Assembly: GCA_030549775.1 (NCBI GenBank)
Contig: CM060171.1
Location: 138,664,859-138,728,858, forward strand
Reading direction: 5' to 3'
Source of the DNA: Tamarix chinensis
Taxonomy: Eukaryota > Streptophyta > Magnoliopsida > Caryophyllales > Tamaricaceae
Length of the DNA stretch: 64,000 bases
Under the pieces are notes generated by a model. That model was given only the letters and a program-made list of their open reading frames with translations. It had not been told where the DNA came from and did not search any database. This document shows, in pieces, positions 12,301-24,039 of this stretch; the stretch's first letter is position 1, and each line of letters begins with the position of its first letter. The position numbers and the translations under genes are program-made.

Positions 12301-15300
12301 GGCATTTGGCACTCAATTTTGACTCCAATTTGCAAAACAACTTGGCCAGGGGCGTTTTTGCCACTAGCCTATAACAATTCAATCGAAATCAGGTCAATGA
12401 AAGGGACCGTTAGTTCGTTCTTAGGGGTTCAGTGCAGATTACAAATCGCTTAGTTGATCAAATATCTTAGTTTTTATATATTTTTTTTCCGGGAGAATGA
12501 GAAATAGAATTGCTTTTAATCCATGACAAGATACTGGACCGGGTTTATGTGCTTGTTTTGCTTGCTATGGTGTTTCCTAATTCCTTCGGTTACATTTTTA
12601 CTGGCAAGATGCCCGTATTTCGGTGTCTTTGTGTAGTTATTATTCATTATATAATTAGTACTTCATCGATGTGTGCGCACATGGTTATTGTTTTACTAGT
12701 GATAACGTATCCAAATGCGCACGAAGGGTTTCCCCTAGGGACATGTAACTTGAAGGGAATTAGAAGGAAAAAAAAGAGGTTATCCTTCCTTTTCTGGAAA
12801 TGTTAGAGAAGACTAGGTAGTTATCCTTCCTTTTTTTAAGCTAAATTGTTCGTTATATCGAACGCCCCCACATCCCCCCCACCCAATCATTTCATCGGTT
12901 TCCATATATTAAGTTTGGTCGAAATTTTAATCTCTCTTTGTCGGTGCATGAATTTTGGCTTAAAGTAGCAAAACTATCAGCTCCGAGCAAAGTAGAAATA
13001 CGAAAAAAGTGGCTCTTACGAAAGTGGTGATATGCGCTCTGAACGTGTTCTGGCACGCGGCAACAGCCCCTAAGGTGACACGTACGTCTCTCTCTCTCTT
13101 TCTGTTTGCCTTTTGCATGCTTAATTTCGTCACCATACACGTTAGGTACGTACGTTCTTCCTTGCCTAACACAAGAGTATCAGGTGACACATTTTAGCTT
13201 ATCTCTACTAATTTATGGACCAGTGGTGGAAATGCTAACTAAAAAGGCCTAAAAATTGTCATTTGATTAAAGACTTAATTAAATCAAATTATGCTTCGGA
13301 ATAAAACTTCTCTGATGCTTAGCGGCATAATGCTGGTGTAAGTTCGTACAGAGATGACTGTGGTGTCCCTAGACCGAAGACACTTACTTTTACGTCTTTG
13401 GTTAGGTTTTGTGCTTTAATATACTAGGGTACTATACTGGAAGAGATTTCATTACTATATATATATGGTGCTGACGTAGTAGCATAAGTGGAATTATGGA
13501 TGGCAAGGCATTCAATAATCTCAGATTATAATCCTCTCGTAGTGCGTTAGGCCATTTGATAATTCAAAGCAAAGTATGCCCTGTTTGTTGGGCATATACA
13601 TATATCCGGTTCTGGTTCCTTTTCCTATGTCAGTGCAAGATTTGGTCTTTTTCTTACAGTAATATATATAAATGCTTTGTTTTCACATTCTGCGTATACT
13701 TTGAAAAGGCGCATCTAGAATATATAATACTCATAAAAATAATAATATTCTCAAACAAAATATGTATACTTAAATTCACCTGTAAGCTTAGTTCCAAATG
13801 TAAATTACAGTCCTTGACATATTCTTTTTTTTTGATAAATAAAAGAGTAATCTCGAATAACAAAAGCATCCTTATAAGAAAGCTTCAACATTGTGGACCA
13901 CTTCATGTATTCGATAAGGAAACTCACTATGTACTTGGCTTCAACAAGAAAGCCTCGAAGTAGATGATCATTTCCAGAGGGAGGCCACGGATATCCTTGG
14001 ATGTACCATCGGCAAGTTACCTACTATGTACTCGGGCCTTCCATTGGGGGCAAAAGGGGGAAGAAGTCAGACTTGGAAGCCGGTGATCGATAAAGTGAAA
14101 CAGAGGCTAGCAGGGTGGAAATCAAAGATTCTTTCTAGAGTAGGGAGATTGGTTCTGATCAAAAGTGTCCTTAACAACCTTCCCATGTATTTTATGAGTC
14201 TGTTTAGGATCCTGAAGGGCGTGGTCAAAGAAATTATTAGCATCCAGCGTAATTTCTTCTGAAGTAGAATGGAGACCGGAAAAGACTACCGTTGGTTAGA
14301 TGGAGTGTGATCCAAAGACCCAAAGGCTTGGGTGGTCTTAGAGTGGGGGATCTAACCATGATGAACAATGCTTTGTTATTCAGATGGTGGTGGAGGTATT
14401 ATTCGGTTGATGGAGCTGCATGGAAGAACGTGATATCCTCAATTCACTATGGGGACCGAAGTGGGAGTAGGCATAGCCTGGCGAATCAACGAGGTTGGTC
14501 ACCGTGGGTAGATATAATTAAAGGGGCAGTAGGGACCCCGTCATAAAAGAGGGGTTGTCTTTTGTTGTTGGGGATGGAAAATCCGTTAGCTTCTGGCGTG
14601 ATGATCAGACAGGATCAGGAGCACTGAGAGTTGCTTTCCCTAGACTTTTCAGTGTGTCTAGCCAACAGGAGGAGAAGGTTGCCGATACGGGGCGATGGGA
14701 AGGAACTCAATGGTTATGGATCTTCAGGTGGAGACGACTCCTTTTTGAGTGGGAGAGTGAGTTAGTGGAGCAGATGGAAGGGGCTATAAACCGACATCCC
14801 TTGAGCAGAGAAATGAAGGACACGTTTCGATGGGCTCTTGAGGAGAATGGGTCGTATTCCGTGAAATCGTTTTGTCTGGCAGCGTTTCAGAAGACCGTTG
14901 GGGACAGGCCTACAAACCTAGATCTCAGTTTCATATGGAGCGGGCTTGCCCCTCCGAGGGTTGAACTTATCGCTTGGTTTGGGGTCCAACAGAGACTTAA
15001 TACCAAGGATAGGTTAGCTAGATTACATGTTGTGGAGTTGGAGGACACAGGGTGCCCCCTTTGTATGATCGAAAGAGAATCGGTGGACCATGTGTTTCTT
15101 CACTGTATTATAGCAAGAAAGATGTGGTACGCGATCAGTGAGTGGCTTGGTGTTACATGGGTGATGTCAGGATTTATTGAAAGGCATGCTTATGCGTGGT
15201 TTGGCTTCACAGGAGTCGGGTTGAGGCGGGATCTCTGGCGTATAGCTTTCTATGCTATAGTTGGTGTCATATGGAAGTATAGAAATAAAGTCGTGTTTGA

Positions 15301-16537
15301 TAACTACAAAGTGTGCGATAGGTGGCTTCTCCTACTTATTAAAGTTAGGATAGGTTCTTGGATTAAGACGAATAGACGTGAGTGTCCTGGACATATTCTA
15401 TCACAGAACATAATGAAATGAAAGAATATCTATGCTCACATTTCATTTCGTACTCTTTAACTTAAATTCTTCTCACTTCTAAACTCTCACTAGGCATGTT
15501 TTCTCTTCCGACACTTTTTATTTTATTTTATTTTGTATCTATTTACGTATTCCTTGCTCCACTTGAAAATGGGATTAATTAAGAATAAAAGAGGGGCCAA
15601 ATGAAAGTGTTTTAAGGGTAATATAACTGTTCCCTTAATTATCGCTTTGCAGGAAACCGACTAGAAGCAATATTTTGTAATAAAATACACGCGCGCGCAC
15701 ACAGAAATAAAAAGATTCAAATTCGGAGCCTTAAGTATTCACGATCCCACCCTCAACCTAACCGTTAGCTTATGATTTTATCGGTCACAGATAATTATGT
15801 ATGTGCACATATATTCTGCAACTTTGTATGTCCTTTCTGGTACTGTATCCCTAAACTGTTATGTTCTAACATGTATGCCGGTGTGTGTGTCTCTCTCTAT
15901 ATATATGTAATAAAAATAATAAAAGTATTTATTAGAGTATAAGAGAAGATTATACTCTAACTCAATCAAGCAATACGTAAACCTTTGTTTGATTCGTAAA
16001 AAATGTTATCGGCTTGTAATTGTTGAAGGTTACATTTTATGTTATTTAGTTTAATTTTAAAAAAGTTATAGCTAAAAAGAGTGTGATTTGAAGTTGAAAT
16101 GCTTTCTTTCCTAAACCATGCATGCCAGAGAAAAGGGACATTTTACAAACTGAATTTGATCGACATGCACTTGCAATTTCATCTAAAAGTATCGATCTAA
16201 CACTTGTTTAAAGTTACTTACCAAAAATAATTATATAAGATAATTGTTTATTTTAAAAATTATTTAGGCTAATTTTTTTTTAAAAAATAAGTAGTTATCT
16301 TATGTAATTTTTTTGGTAAGTAGATTCAAACAAGATATAATCTAGTAGTAATTGATAACATGACTAATATTGAGGTGGAGGAGGGATCTTACGCAGGATT
16401 ATGGTTCCAGCAGGCCATTGTCCTGTTCTCCGGCGAATGGCAGGACGCCCATGTCGATCCACACTCCCGTCAAGTGTGTGCACCTCTCTTTCTTCTTGAA
16501 CCACCCCAACCTGATCAAATGCACGCTTCAAATCCAT
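9377..16537 (-). CDS. NPF7.3: NPF7.3/NRT1.5-type transporter (nitrate/K+ xylem loading), four exons
   Basis: This is a complete member of the NRT1/PTR (NPF) family. Exons in transcript order are 16537-16393, 11707-11490, 11143-10581 and 10247-9377 (145, 218, 563 and 871 nt), giving 1797 nt, or 598 residues plus stop. Phases match at each GT-AG junction. Residues 1-48 hold the DGSVDRHGRPAIR segment typical of the clade. Next come NQGLATLAFFGVGVNLVLF (TM1-2), FLSDSYWGRYKT, GNGGYQPNIATFGADQFDEE, FFSYFYLALNLGSLFSNT, then after the central loop VFTQMASLFVEQGAAM, FRIPPASMSSFDI and EFFNAQTPDGLKSFGSALC. The protein should have twelve membrane segments in the plasma membrane. Arabidopsis NPF7.3 loads nitrate and potassium into root xylem. 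TM1 lacks the ExxER proton-coupling motif of most NPFs and has NQGLAT instead, as I recall for this clade. The start at 16537 is the first ATG after an in-frame TAG. Confidence 0.95.
13950..15421 (+). mobile_element. 5'-truncated L1-type LINE ORF2 fragment inside NPF7.3 intron 1
   Basis: Translation gives the end of a plant LINE reverse transcriptase (YSGLPLG, WKPVIDKVKQRLAGWK, GRLVLIKSVLNNLPMYFMS). A decayed FFW-type stretch follows with a stop near 14260, then a frame holding GLGGLRVGDLTMMNNALL. After a second frameshift around 14545 comes a long open stretch (14555-15421). It has the zinc-binding reverse-transcriptase module: a SYSVKSF segment, GLAPPRVELIAWF, CPLC followed by HVFLHC, then a GVIWKYRNKVVF tail. 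The endonuclease and most of the RT are absent, as in typical 5'-truncated insertions. It is antisense to the host gene and has at least two disruptions, so it is not active. No clear poly-A tail or target duplication is seen. Confidence 0.9.
16203..16334. mobile_element. Short hairpin MITE in NPF7.3 intron 1
   Basis: CTTGTTTAAAGTTACTTACC at the left is mirrored by GGTAAGTAGATTCAAACAAG at the right. The inner arms (TAATTATATAAGATAA and TTATCTTATGTAATT) also pair around an A/T-rich loop, so the whole 132 bp folds into one hairpin. This size and structure is typical of Stowaway/Tourist-like or other MITEs. The target duplication is not clear. It begins ~60 bp inside the intron from the exon-1 donor. 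Confidence 0.7.
16393..16537 (-). CDS. NPF7.3: Exon 1 of the NPF7.3-like gene (start codon exon)
   Basis: The minus strand reads ATG at 16537 and stays open for 48 codons plus one base to a GTAAG donor at 16392. The encoded segment EVHTLDGSVDRHGRPAIR matches the cytosolic N-terminus of NPF7-clade transporters. The end ATAATCCTGC joins to TAAATCAAGGC of exon 2 at 11707, restoring the family's IILLNQGLATLAFFG. The exon is short and far from the rest of the gene, so a conventional ORF view misses it; the plus-strand frame here (16360-16554) is its antisense shadow. Confidence 0.92.
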
Positions 16538-16582
16538 TAACAACGTGGTTGTAATGATTCCCCAGTCCTAAAATATGGATTG

Positions 16583-16585
<3 letters not shown>

Positions 16586-16620
<35 letters not shown>

Positions 16621-16626
16621 TCTCCC
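16586..16626. repeat. CT/GA microsatellite in the 5' leader of the NPF7.3-like gene
   Basis: A run of CT dinucleotides (GA on the transcribed minus strand) lies 49-89 nt upstream of the start codon, just downstream of a TATA-like box. GA-rich leaders and promoter-proximal GA tracts are common in plant genes, so this probably lies in the 5' UTR. Confidence 0.8.
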
Positions 16627-16632
16627 TATATA
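16627..16632 (-). promoter_or_regulatory. Putative TATA box of the NPF7.3-like gene
   Basis: On the minus strand the sequence TTATATAGGGAGAG occurs about 90 nt upstream of the ATG at 16537, immediately before the GA-rich leader. Transcription starting ~30 nt downstream would fall within the GA tract. The location is plausible, but the neighbouring ATA repeat makes chance matches likely. Confidence 0.4.
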
Positions 16633-16651
16633 ATAATAATAATAATAATAA

Positions 16652-16682
<31 letters not shown>

Positions 16683-16686
16683 AAGC
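16627..16686. repeat. ATA and AAG microsatellites upstream of NPF7.3-like gene
   Basis: A run of ATA units passes directly into a run of AAG units. It lies in the proximal promoter of the minus-strand transporter gene, next to the CT tract. Confidence 0.85.
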
Positions 16687-16784
16687 TCCACATACATATG
16701 TTTATGCATACGTCATATATATATATAGATAAAATGTGCAGTAATTAATTTCGTGAATTCAATTGATAGGGCAGTCAACATGAA

Positions 16785-16792
16785 TACATACA

Positions 16793-16867
<75 letters not shown>
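16785..16867. repeat. ACAT then TA microsatellite
   Basis: About nine CATA/ACAT tetranucleotide units are followed by more than twenty TA dinucleotides. The tract lies ~250-330 bp upstream of the NPF7.3-like start codon and would be prone to length variation. Confidence 0.9.
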
Positions 16868-16870
<3 letters not shown>

Positions 16871-17639
16871 TGTACCATTACATTTTGTGTAGCTACATTT
16901 AGCCGCTCGAAGCTAGCTGCTTGAAAAAAAAAAAAAAAACTCTAGCCTAATTATTTAAAAAGAAATTTAGACTCAACCTTACCCAAAAAAGTAATTATTA
17001 TCGACATCCACTGTAATTAAGTAGTTGCGAACAGACTGTTAATTTAATTTACGTCGCTGCTGCACTCATCAGACAGTGATCGAGAAATGTTTAATAAGAT
17101 TGTTCAGCAGTGCAATATATGTTTGTATGTTGAGTACTAAGAAAACAGTATATACTTCAAAGAAACATATGTACATATGTATATAGGAGGGATGTATAGA
17201 AAATATATACCTCCATGTTTGCATCCATAATGATCGACGTGATTAGCTTCGTCAGTAGAAACACATGTGAGATGAGGGAAAAGAGGAAATCACGGGAGAA
17301 AAGACAAAGAAGATGATGGAGGTAAATGGAGAAGAAACAGCAGACTTCTGAGAGATAGAAGGGATCAAGGTGCATATATATAGGGTGTTAAAAGGAGATA
17401 TGGACGGCGGGGATCAGTCTAGATGGAAAAGGAAGATAAAATTGAGAGACCCCGGCCATGGATTGTCATTCAAATTTAATAGTTTTATTTTATTTGGCTA
17501 TTTGTACAAAATTAACACCCTGACCCCTTTTTTCTTATATAGTTGGTTTGACACAGTGGTTGATTTTTACACAATTTTCCATGAAACAGTGTATATATCA
17601 CTTTACAGCCATGAATTGTAAAGCAGAACCTCCCTTCGG
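16868..17639. other. Distal upstream region of NPF7.3-like gene, no gene seen
   Basis: The sequence is AT-rich, with a 14-nt A run near 16926. A short minus-strand open frame lies at 17157-17375. Its translation is hydrophobic but has no family resemblance I can name. Nothing here is supported as coding. Confidence 0.5.
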
Positions 17640-18174
17640 TTCCGGACAAATAAAGTCACTCTTTCGATTAAGAATTTGTGAAAAATTCGATATTTAATCT
17701 GATATTTTAAAATTTTGTTTTGATATTTTGAATATTTGACTAGATTTTAGGTAAATGGATATGTTATATTTTAAGTATTTGATTTTTGATTGGATTATTC
17801 GATTTGAAAGAATATATGATATTTTATTAATTATTTCTAATATTATATTTTTATAGTTTTAAAATTTAAAACTTTATTTATTTTTATATTTTGAACATTT
17901 ATAATAATTTTTTAGATAAAATAAAATACTTATATGAATATAGATATGAATATTAATTGATATAGGATTATTATTTTTAAAAATATTCTGGTAAAAGTTA
18001 TTAAAATTAATAAAATAAAATTTTCATATAGATATTGTATATATCCGAATCTGTTCCAATTTTGATTTATATTTTTTGGATATCTACATCTCAGATATCC
18101 GATCTAAAAAATGAGGAATGAATATCCGAAAAAAATGTCCTAACAAATATACATATCCACTTTTACGCACCCCT
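17640..18174. mobile_element. Decayed hAT-like MITE fragment
   Basis: The right edge reads, as reverse complement, TAGGGGTGCGTAAAAGTGG, a typical plant hAT-like terminus. Repeated GATATCCGAA/TTTGATATTTTGAATATTTG phrases run inward with mirrored counterparts near 17690-17780. The left terminus is not preserved and no target duplication could be identified. Confidence 0.4.
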
Positions 18175-19600
18175 ACTTGCAACCTACGCATTCATTTGAT
18201 AACTTTATTGTTTATTTAATATTATATAAAATAATAATATTATTAAAGTAATAATATGCCTAAAGTAATAATAATCTTTGGCAATTACATATTATTTATA
18301 TATAAAAGTTATTAAAATAATAATAGTATTTAACTACTCATCCGATCTCAAGAAAATTGATATATATTACCAAATTTAGATTTTTATTTTATTTTAATAA
18401 AATATATTATTATAATATTATTTATTTGTTTATAGATTTAATTTTAATAAGATATATTAATTAATAAAAATTAATCATAATAATACGAATAATTCATTGA
18501 TATTAGTAAATCATAAAAATAAAAATAATAAAAATAATTAATTCTTGCATACATTAACTCATACTAATTATTAATTATATATCATTAACAATCAATAATA
18601 ATAATTAAAATGAATATTAATATTTAATTCATTAATAATTGATAAGTATGTATTAATCATGATAATTAATAGAATTTATTATGAACTATTAATATTAATT
18701 AATTATTAATAATGAATAAGTATTATAATATACATAATCATTATTATTTAAATTTTATTAATTATTAATAAGTAATTAGTCATATGAATAGTTAATATTA
18801 ATTAATAATGATAAGTGATAATTCATAGTAATAATTAATCATTATTAATTTTATGAAAAATTAATAATAATAACAATTCATAATTAATATTAATAATTCA
18901 TAGTATTCACTTATAATTAATGTTTAATAAATTCATAATTATTAACTTTTCATATTAATAAATAATCATTATGAATAATTTATATTAATAATTGATAACT
19001 ATGTATTTTATTATTATTATTATTATTAGTAATTATTATCAACTACTATGAATTAATGTTAATTAATAATAATAAATAATAATAATGACTAATATCTTAA
19101 CAATTATTAATTATTAATAAATCATAAAAATAATTAGTATTAATAAATTAAGTTAATAAATGATTAATATTAATAATTATAAATAATTAATAATTAGTAT
19201 AACTACTATTAATAATTAATAATTTTTAGGAATGAATATGATATTTAAAAATTGATAATTGTTAATTATTCATATTCATAGTTAGTAGTTATTATTAATT
19301 GATATTATTTATAAATTATAAATTATTAAAGTTGATCATTGATTATTATAATGAATTAATTATAATAATTTTTAATATATAATAGTAATAAATAATTATT
19401 ATTATTAATAATTATAATATTTAATAATAATAATAGTTATTATGAATGATTAATACAAATTAATTATTATTATTATTATTATTAAATAATAAATAAGCAT
19501 AATAGTATTAATAATGAATAATAAATATAGATAATTAATATTACTAATATTTAATATTATTAATAATAAATAACATTAATTATTAATATTAATAGTTATA
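18175..19600. repeat. Extremely AT-rich low-complexity tract
   Basis: About 1.4 kb built almost only of permutations of TAATAATTAATATTAAT, with very few G or C bases. It is locally self-complementary and might be the core of a decayed inverted-repeat element or a matrix-attachment-like region. No coding signal is present. Confidence 0.75.
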
Positions 19601-20526
19601 AGGATGTGGCAGGTGAGTATAATTAAAAAGGGTAAAAGAGTAAGTATAATATAGTTTAAATATTTAATAAAAGATACTAGTGTCTACTCAATAAGTAATA
19701 ATATGTACTAGACAATATAAATAATAAGGTTATAAAACTAATATGTAAAACAAAGGACATGAAATAATAATATCCAAATAGTTCACAACTACGAATAAAA
19801 TATGGATTCAATAACAATTAAATTAAGGCTGTAACAACAGTTATAAAGTTAAATTATTCATCGGAGAGCTCATTGAGAAGAAACCCTTGAGTGAACTCTT
19901 CACGAGATAATGATAAAGAAGAAGAAATTTTCATTGGCCCCATCTCTAGCTAAGTTTTCTAATGATTAAAACAATCCAATGCATCCCCTTGTGATAGATT
20001 CATAAGTTGATAGATGCTGATGCTCATTGTACCCTGCACAACTTTGTGTTGGTACACAAACCAAACCATTCAACAATGAGTGCATTATGAGTGGAAGCCT
20101 ATGTGCTGTGCTAATTGTATATTTTTGAGCATTTAACTACTTAATGTAAGGGTAATCAAGACTTGGAGATTTTCAAAACTTCAGCAACAATGGGTGAGGA
20201 AGCAACCACAAGTGATGGTGTTCTTGGTGAAAAAGCATATATTGCCCCTATTACTAGTATAATGCAATCTGAAATAAAATAATCACCACCGAAACTTGTC
20301 ATTGGGTAAGTGAACTTGGTTTGTAAGGATGTATTCTCTCCTTCCCAAAAGAGTCCATGAGAAAATAGTCCAATATGTTTTGCACCGAGCAACCAACCAT
20401 GTGAGCATATGCTTCATCCAATTCTAGCGGTGCTCTTGATTCGTTTGAAGTATTCTAAGAACCTTGGAAATTGGTCACACGAGGATTGAGAATGAATGAT
20501 TATGACTTTAACTAGGCTTCAAGGGT
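19601..20526. other. Intergenic region, nothing recognised
   Basis: The base composition is closer to average than in the AT tract before it. A minus-strand open frame (20156-20392) translates to a peptide with no recognisable domain. The stretch could be the 5' leader of the LINE that follows, but nothing proves this. Confidence 0.4.
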
Positions 20527-21483
20527 TCATTTAGCATGACGTTGGGTTGTTGGAACATGAGAGGGCTTAATGACCTTCTCAAACACTTGGAGGTGTTTAA
20601 TTGGATACAAAAGAATAAATTTTCTTGTGTTAGACTTGTTGACACACGAGTTAAAGTAAATAATGCATTTAAAATAAGAAAATGCATGATTGGGTGACAA
20701 TGGCCAGATAATTATAGTACTCATTATAATGGTAGAGTATCGATAGGGTTTGGTTTAGCTAGATGGAATATTAGTAAGGTTGGTGAATGTGATCAATATG
20801 TGCATTACTATGTGCACAAATGGTGGGTCCCATTGCTTTTCATATGTCTATCATTTAAGCTGCTAATGATCGAGATATCCAAAAGAGATTATGGGAGTGG
20901 CTAGAGCTACATTGTTCCTCCCAACCTCATAGCGTTTGCTGGGGGATTTTAATGTGATTGTAAATACCTAGGAAAAACAACCCATGGGAGGTTATAATTA
21001 AAAGGACATGAATGATTTTGTGCAATGCTTAACACATATTCAGATGGATGAAATTAAGTAAACTCGAGCTTATCTTACATAGTGTAATAAAAGAGAAGGC
21101 ACTGATAGAATTTGGTTTAAGTTGGACTAGGTGTTGGGGAGCATAAGTTGGTTTGATAGCTTCCCTTCCTCTTATGTTCATTTTGATATCCCTCTTGATT
21201 CAGGTCATGCATCCTGATCTTAAACTTGGGGCAACATTCTTTTTCAGATGCTAGGCTATCAGTTTTATAACATGTGGATTACTCATCTAAACTTTGACTT
21301 TATGATCCAATGATTTTAGACAAGTAGGAGAAAACAAACCACCATGCACAATGTGATGGCATTGCTCAAAATTTTAAAGAATCATTTGCGTGATCTAAAC
21401 AAGAGACATGTTAGTAGCATTTCGGAGAGGGTCATCCATACTAGATTTCAACCAATTAAACTATAGAAGAAGATCAATGACGG
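20527..21483 (+). mobile_element. LINE endonuclease-domain remnant
   Basis: Frame-corrected translation starting near 20545 reads GCWNMRGLNDLLKHLEVFNW, then a degenerate DTRVKVNNAF. This is the usual start of the apurinic-endonuclease-like domain of plant L1 ORF2 (WN-RGLN and a degenerate LLET-K). Downstream blocks such as RVSIGFGLARWN and the linker LRDLNKRHVSSISERV are also recognisable. Multiple stops and frameshifts break it. The match stops where LTR-like sequence starts at about 21484, just before the RT domain would begin. Confidence 0.75.
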
Positions 21484-24039
21484 TATAACACCTCTAAATT
21501 TTGAACTAGAAAATTTTGTTTTAAAGACAACGAGGAAGAGTTATAAAAGAAAAACTAGGGAATATTACCGCCACATCAACCTTGAGAGATGTGTGGTCAT
21601 CACCTAACTCATGCCTGATGCAAATCAAAACGGAACAACGAACAAAAGAATGCGTGTTCTACTAGTAATAAAATAATACTAATGACAACAATAATGAGAA
21701 TAATAATATAGATAGAAGAGAGTTTACAAAATTTAAATATAGGAATCAAAGTTGAGAGTTTAAATAATTAGGAAGAGCCAAAAGCCTCCCAATACAGTGG
21801 GAAAAATATATCTAATTGGTTATCCTAACTCTTAACTAAACTAAAATGTAACTATCAAACCCTAAGAAATGGACAACTATTAGCCCACGACATCATCCAT
21901 AGCGTACTCTAGTTGAGAATCGTAACCTTGCAAATCATCACCTGCTTACTGGATCAGAAGTCAGACCCATCACATGTACAACACAAATGTAGTATCAATA
22001 CGGTAAAGTATTAGTAAAACAAACTACCTAAACCATTGTAAGGGCTCATGCTACACATTGAAGTCACATAGGAGCATGGTGATAAGAATACTAATATAGT
22101 ATAACATTCAAGATCATGATAAAAATATAACACGGCATGCTTGCATGGAAATTATGGAAGAATAATAATACAGATTATGTATTAGAACCACATAATAGAA
22201 ACCATATTATAAATTTTCTTTTAGTGACCACATACTTTCTAGTTATTATGATAATCCTTTCAACCACACCCAATTCTCCATCGTGAACAAAATTCATGGT
22301 AGCATACACATAAAATGGGATACCACACGCACCACACTGGTTTAGGATACATCAAAGGGCCTTTTTTCTAGAGATACCATATAACACCCTCAAAATTCAC
22401 TATCGAAAAATTTCATTTCATTTAAAATTTAGCAGAAGTAAAAGGTAAAAACCATAAATTTTGGGGATATTACCGCCAGACTTAGTACCAGACCGGTTTA
22501 ATCCTATTGTTCCAGTAGCAAATGCGAAGGCTAAAGGATCAAATTACAATTTCCTCAAAATCAGACTTTATTCAAATCAGAGTAGCGTAATAAACACTTT
22601 ACATGAATAGAATCCACCAATAGTGGTTACAAGAATCAAGATCATTTACCAAGGATTTACAAAGGTGGAAGAGAACCCTAAAAGTTTCCTTGGATAAATT
22701 CTTACGCTCGTACCCAATGCCCTCTTGAATAGCACCTGCAAGAGATCTGCAAGGGACATTACTCATTAAATAGGTAAGGAACATTTTAGTACTATGGTAT
22801 TGAGTAACCTTTTAAACCAAACTGAAAGGCAGACCCGCATACAACACATCATGCATAAACAATATAAAATGATAACATACAGACTAATACACCATTCAAC
22901 ACCACACATATAATAATAAATGCATAACACAACATACACGTATTTAGCAATTCCATCATACACCGAGAGAGACATGCACTAAGGCTAAACTTATATTATG
23001 AAAATAGATCACGAAGAAGATAGTAACTCTTTTGGTCTCAAGCCATTAATAAATATCATTATTCAATCATCATCTCTCGAATTATATCCACCTCAGTGCG
23101 GGAACCCCACTATTATAGCTGGTGGATCGGAATATACATCAAGACAGACCACACCTGACCACTATTATTCGCTGGTGGACCAGTCTCTAGGGTAGAAGGC
23201 TCCTAGTCACTATTATTCGCCGGTGGATCAGTCTGGCCCCAAGTCACATGGTCTAACACTTTGCATGATCAACGGTTTCCATTTAATTAGCAAACAAATC
23301 CATTCATTTAACTCGAGGGGAGATCAAGATACTGAAGACGCAAAGGTACACTGGTCATACTAGTGTATACAAGCTACTCAGTACCCTTCAACCATCAACC
23401 TATGCACTGGTGCATACAAGCTACACAGTACCCTACCGACAAGGACACCTAATCCATAAGTATGCATACCCCCTAAATAGGTCCTTAGAGCTAGATAGAG
23501 TAAGATGTAGGGCCTGGCTGGGGCACTAAGGCACACTAGAAAATACCAAAATAATTGTGGGCTAAACCACGTCTTTAGGGTAGCAACCCTTAAAGAGCCA
23601 CCATTCCTGATCTCAAGGTCTTCCACTTGAATTATTAGTGTCTTAATTAAGGTGACCATGAGAAGCACAACAACCACATACTTATTCACTTCCATTTGTT
23701 TATGTTATCTTTAAGTAAGACTATTATCTATGATAACCTAAAGGATCCACTAAGGCCATCCTTATCTTATTCAATTCCAATTCATGACTCGTTTCCATTT
23801 GTTCACATGCCATGAGGGTTATCATATCATAATCACATTACAGTCTTAGAATCTGGTTAGTTCCCATTGAAGGATCATGTCGCATGTAACCCTGACATGC
23901 CCTTAATTTACACCCAACACACAATACCATGCATGATTAATGATTAAGACACCTCCTTCATGAATATGAGAATAACACCGTACCACGCCCTTAATTGCCC
24001 ATCTAATCCGAGGTTATGCCATGTTCTTGTAATACTTAC

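Larger units (their letters stand above)
11708..16392 (-). other. NPF7.3: 4.7-kb intron 1 of the NPF7.3-like gene, carrying a LINE and a MITE
   Basis: The donor is GTAAG at 16392 and the acceptor is CCAG ending at 11708, both on the minus strand. The intron is far longer than the other two (346 and 333 nt). The excess is explained at least in part by an antisense LINE fragment (about 13950-15421) and a short hairpin element (16203-16334). The segments 11720-13950 and 15430-16200 show no further exon or gene that I can recognise. They contain short unrelated open frames and an ATATATAT tract near 13458. Confidence 0.85.

Noticed and set aside
16360..16554. Plus-strand 64-residue frame
   Set aside because: It is the antisense shadow of NPF7.3 exon 1, whose minus-strand reading matches the family.
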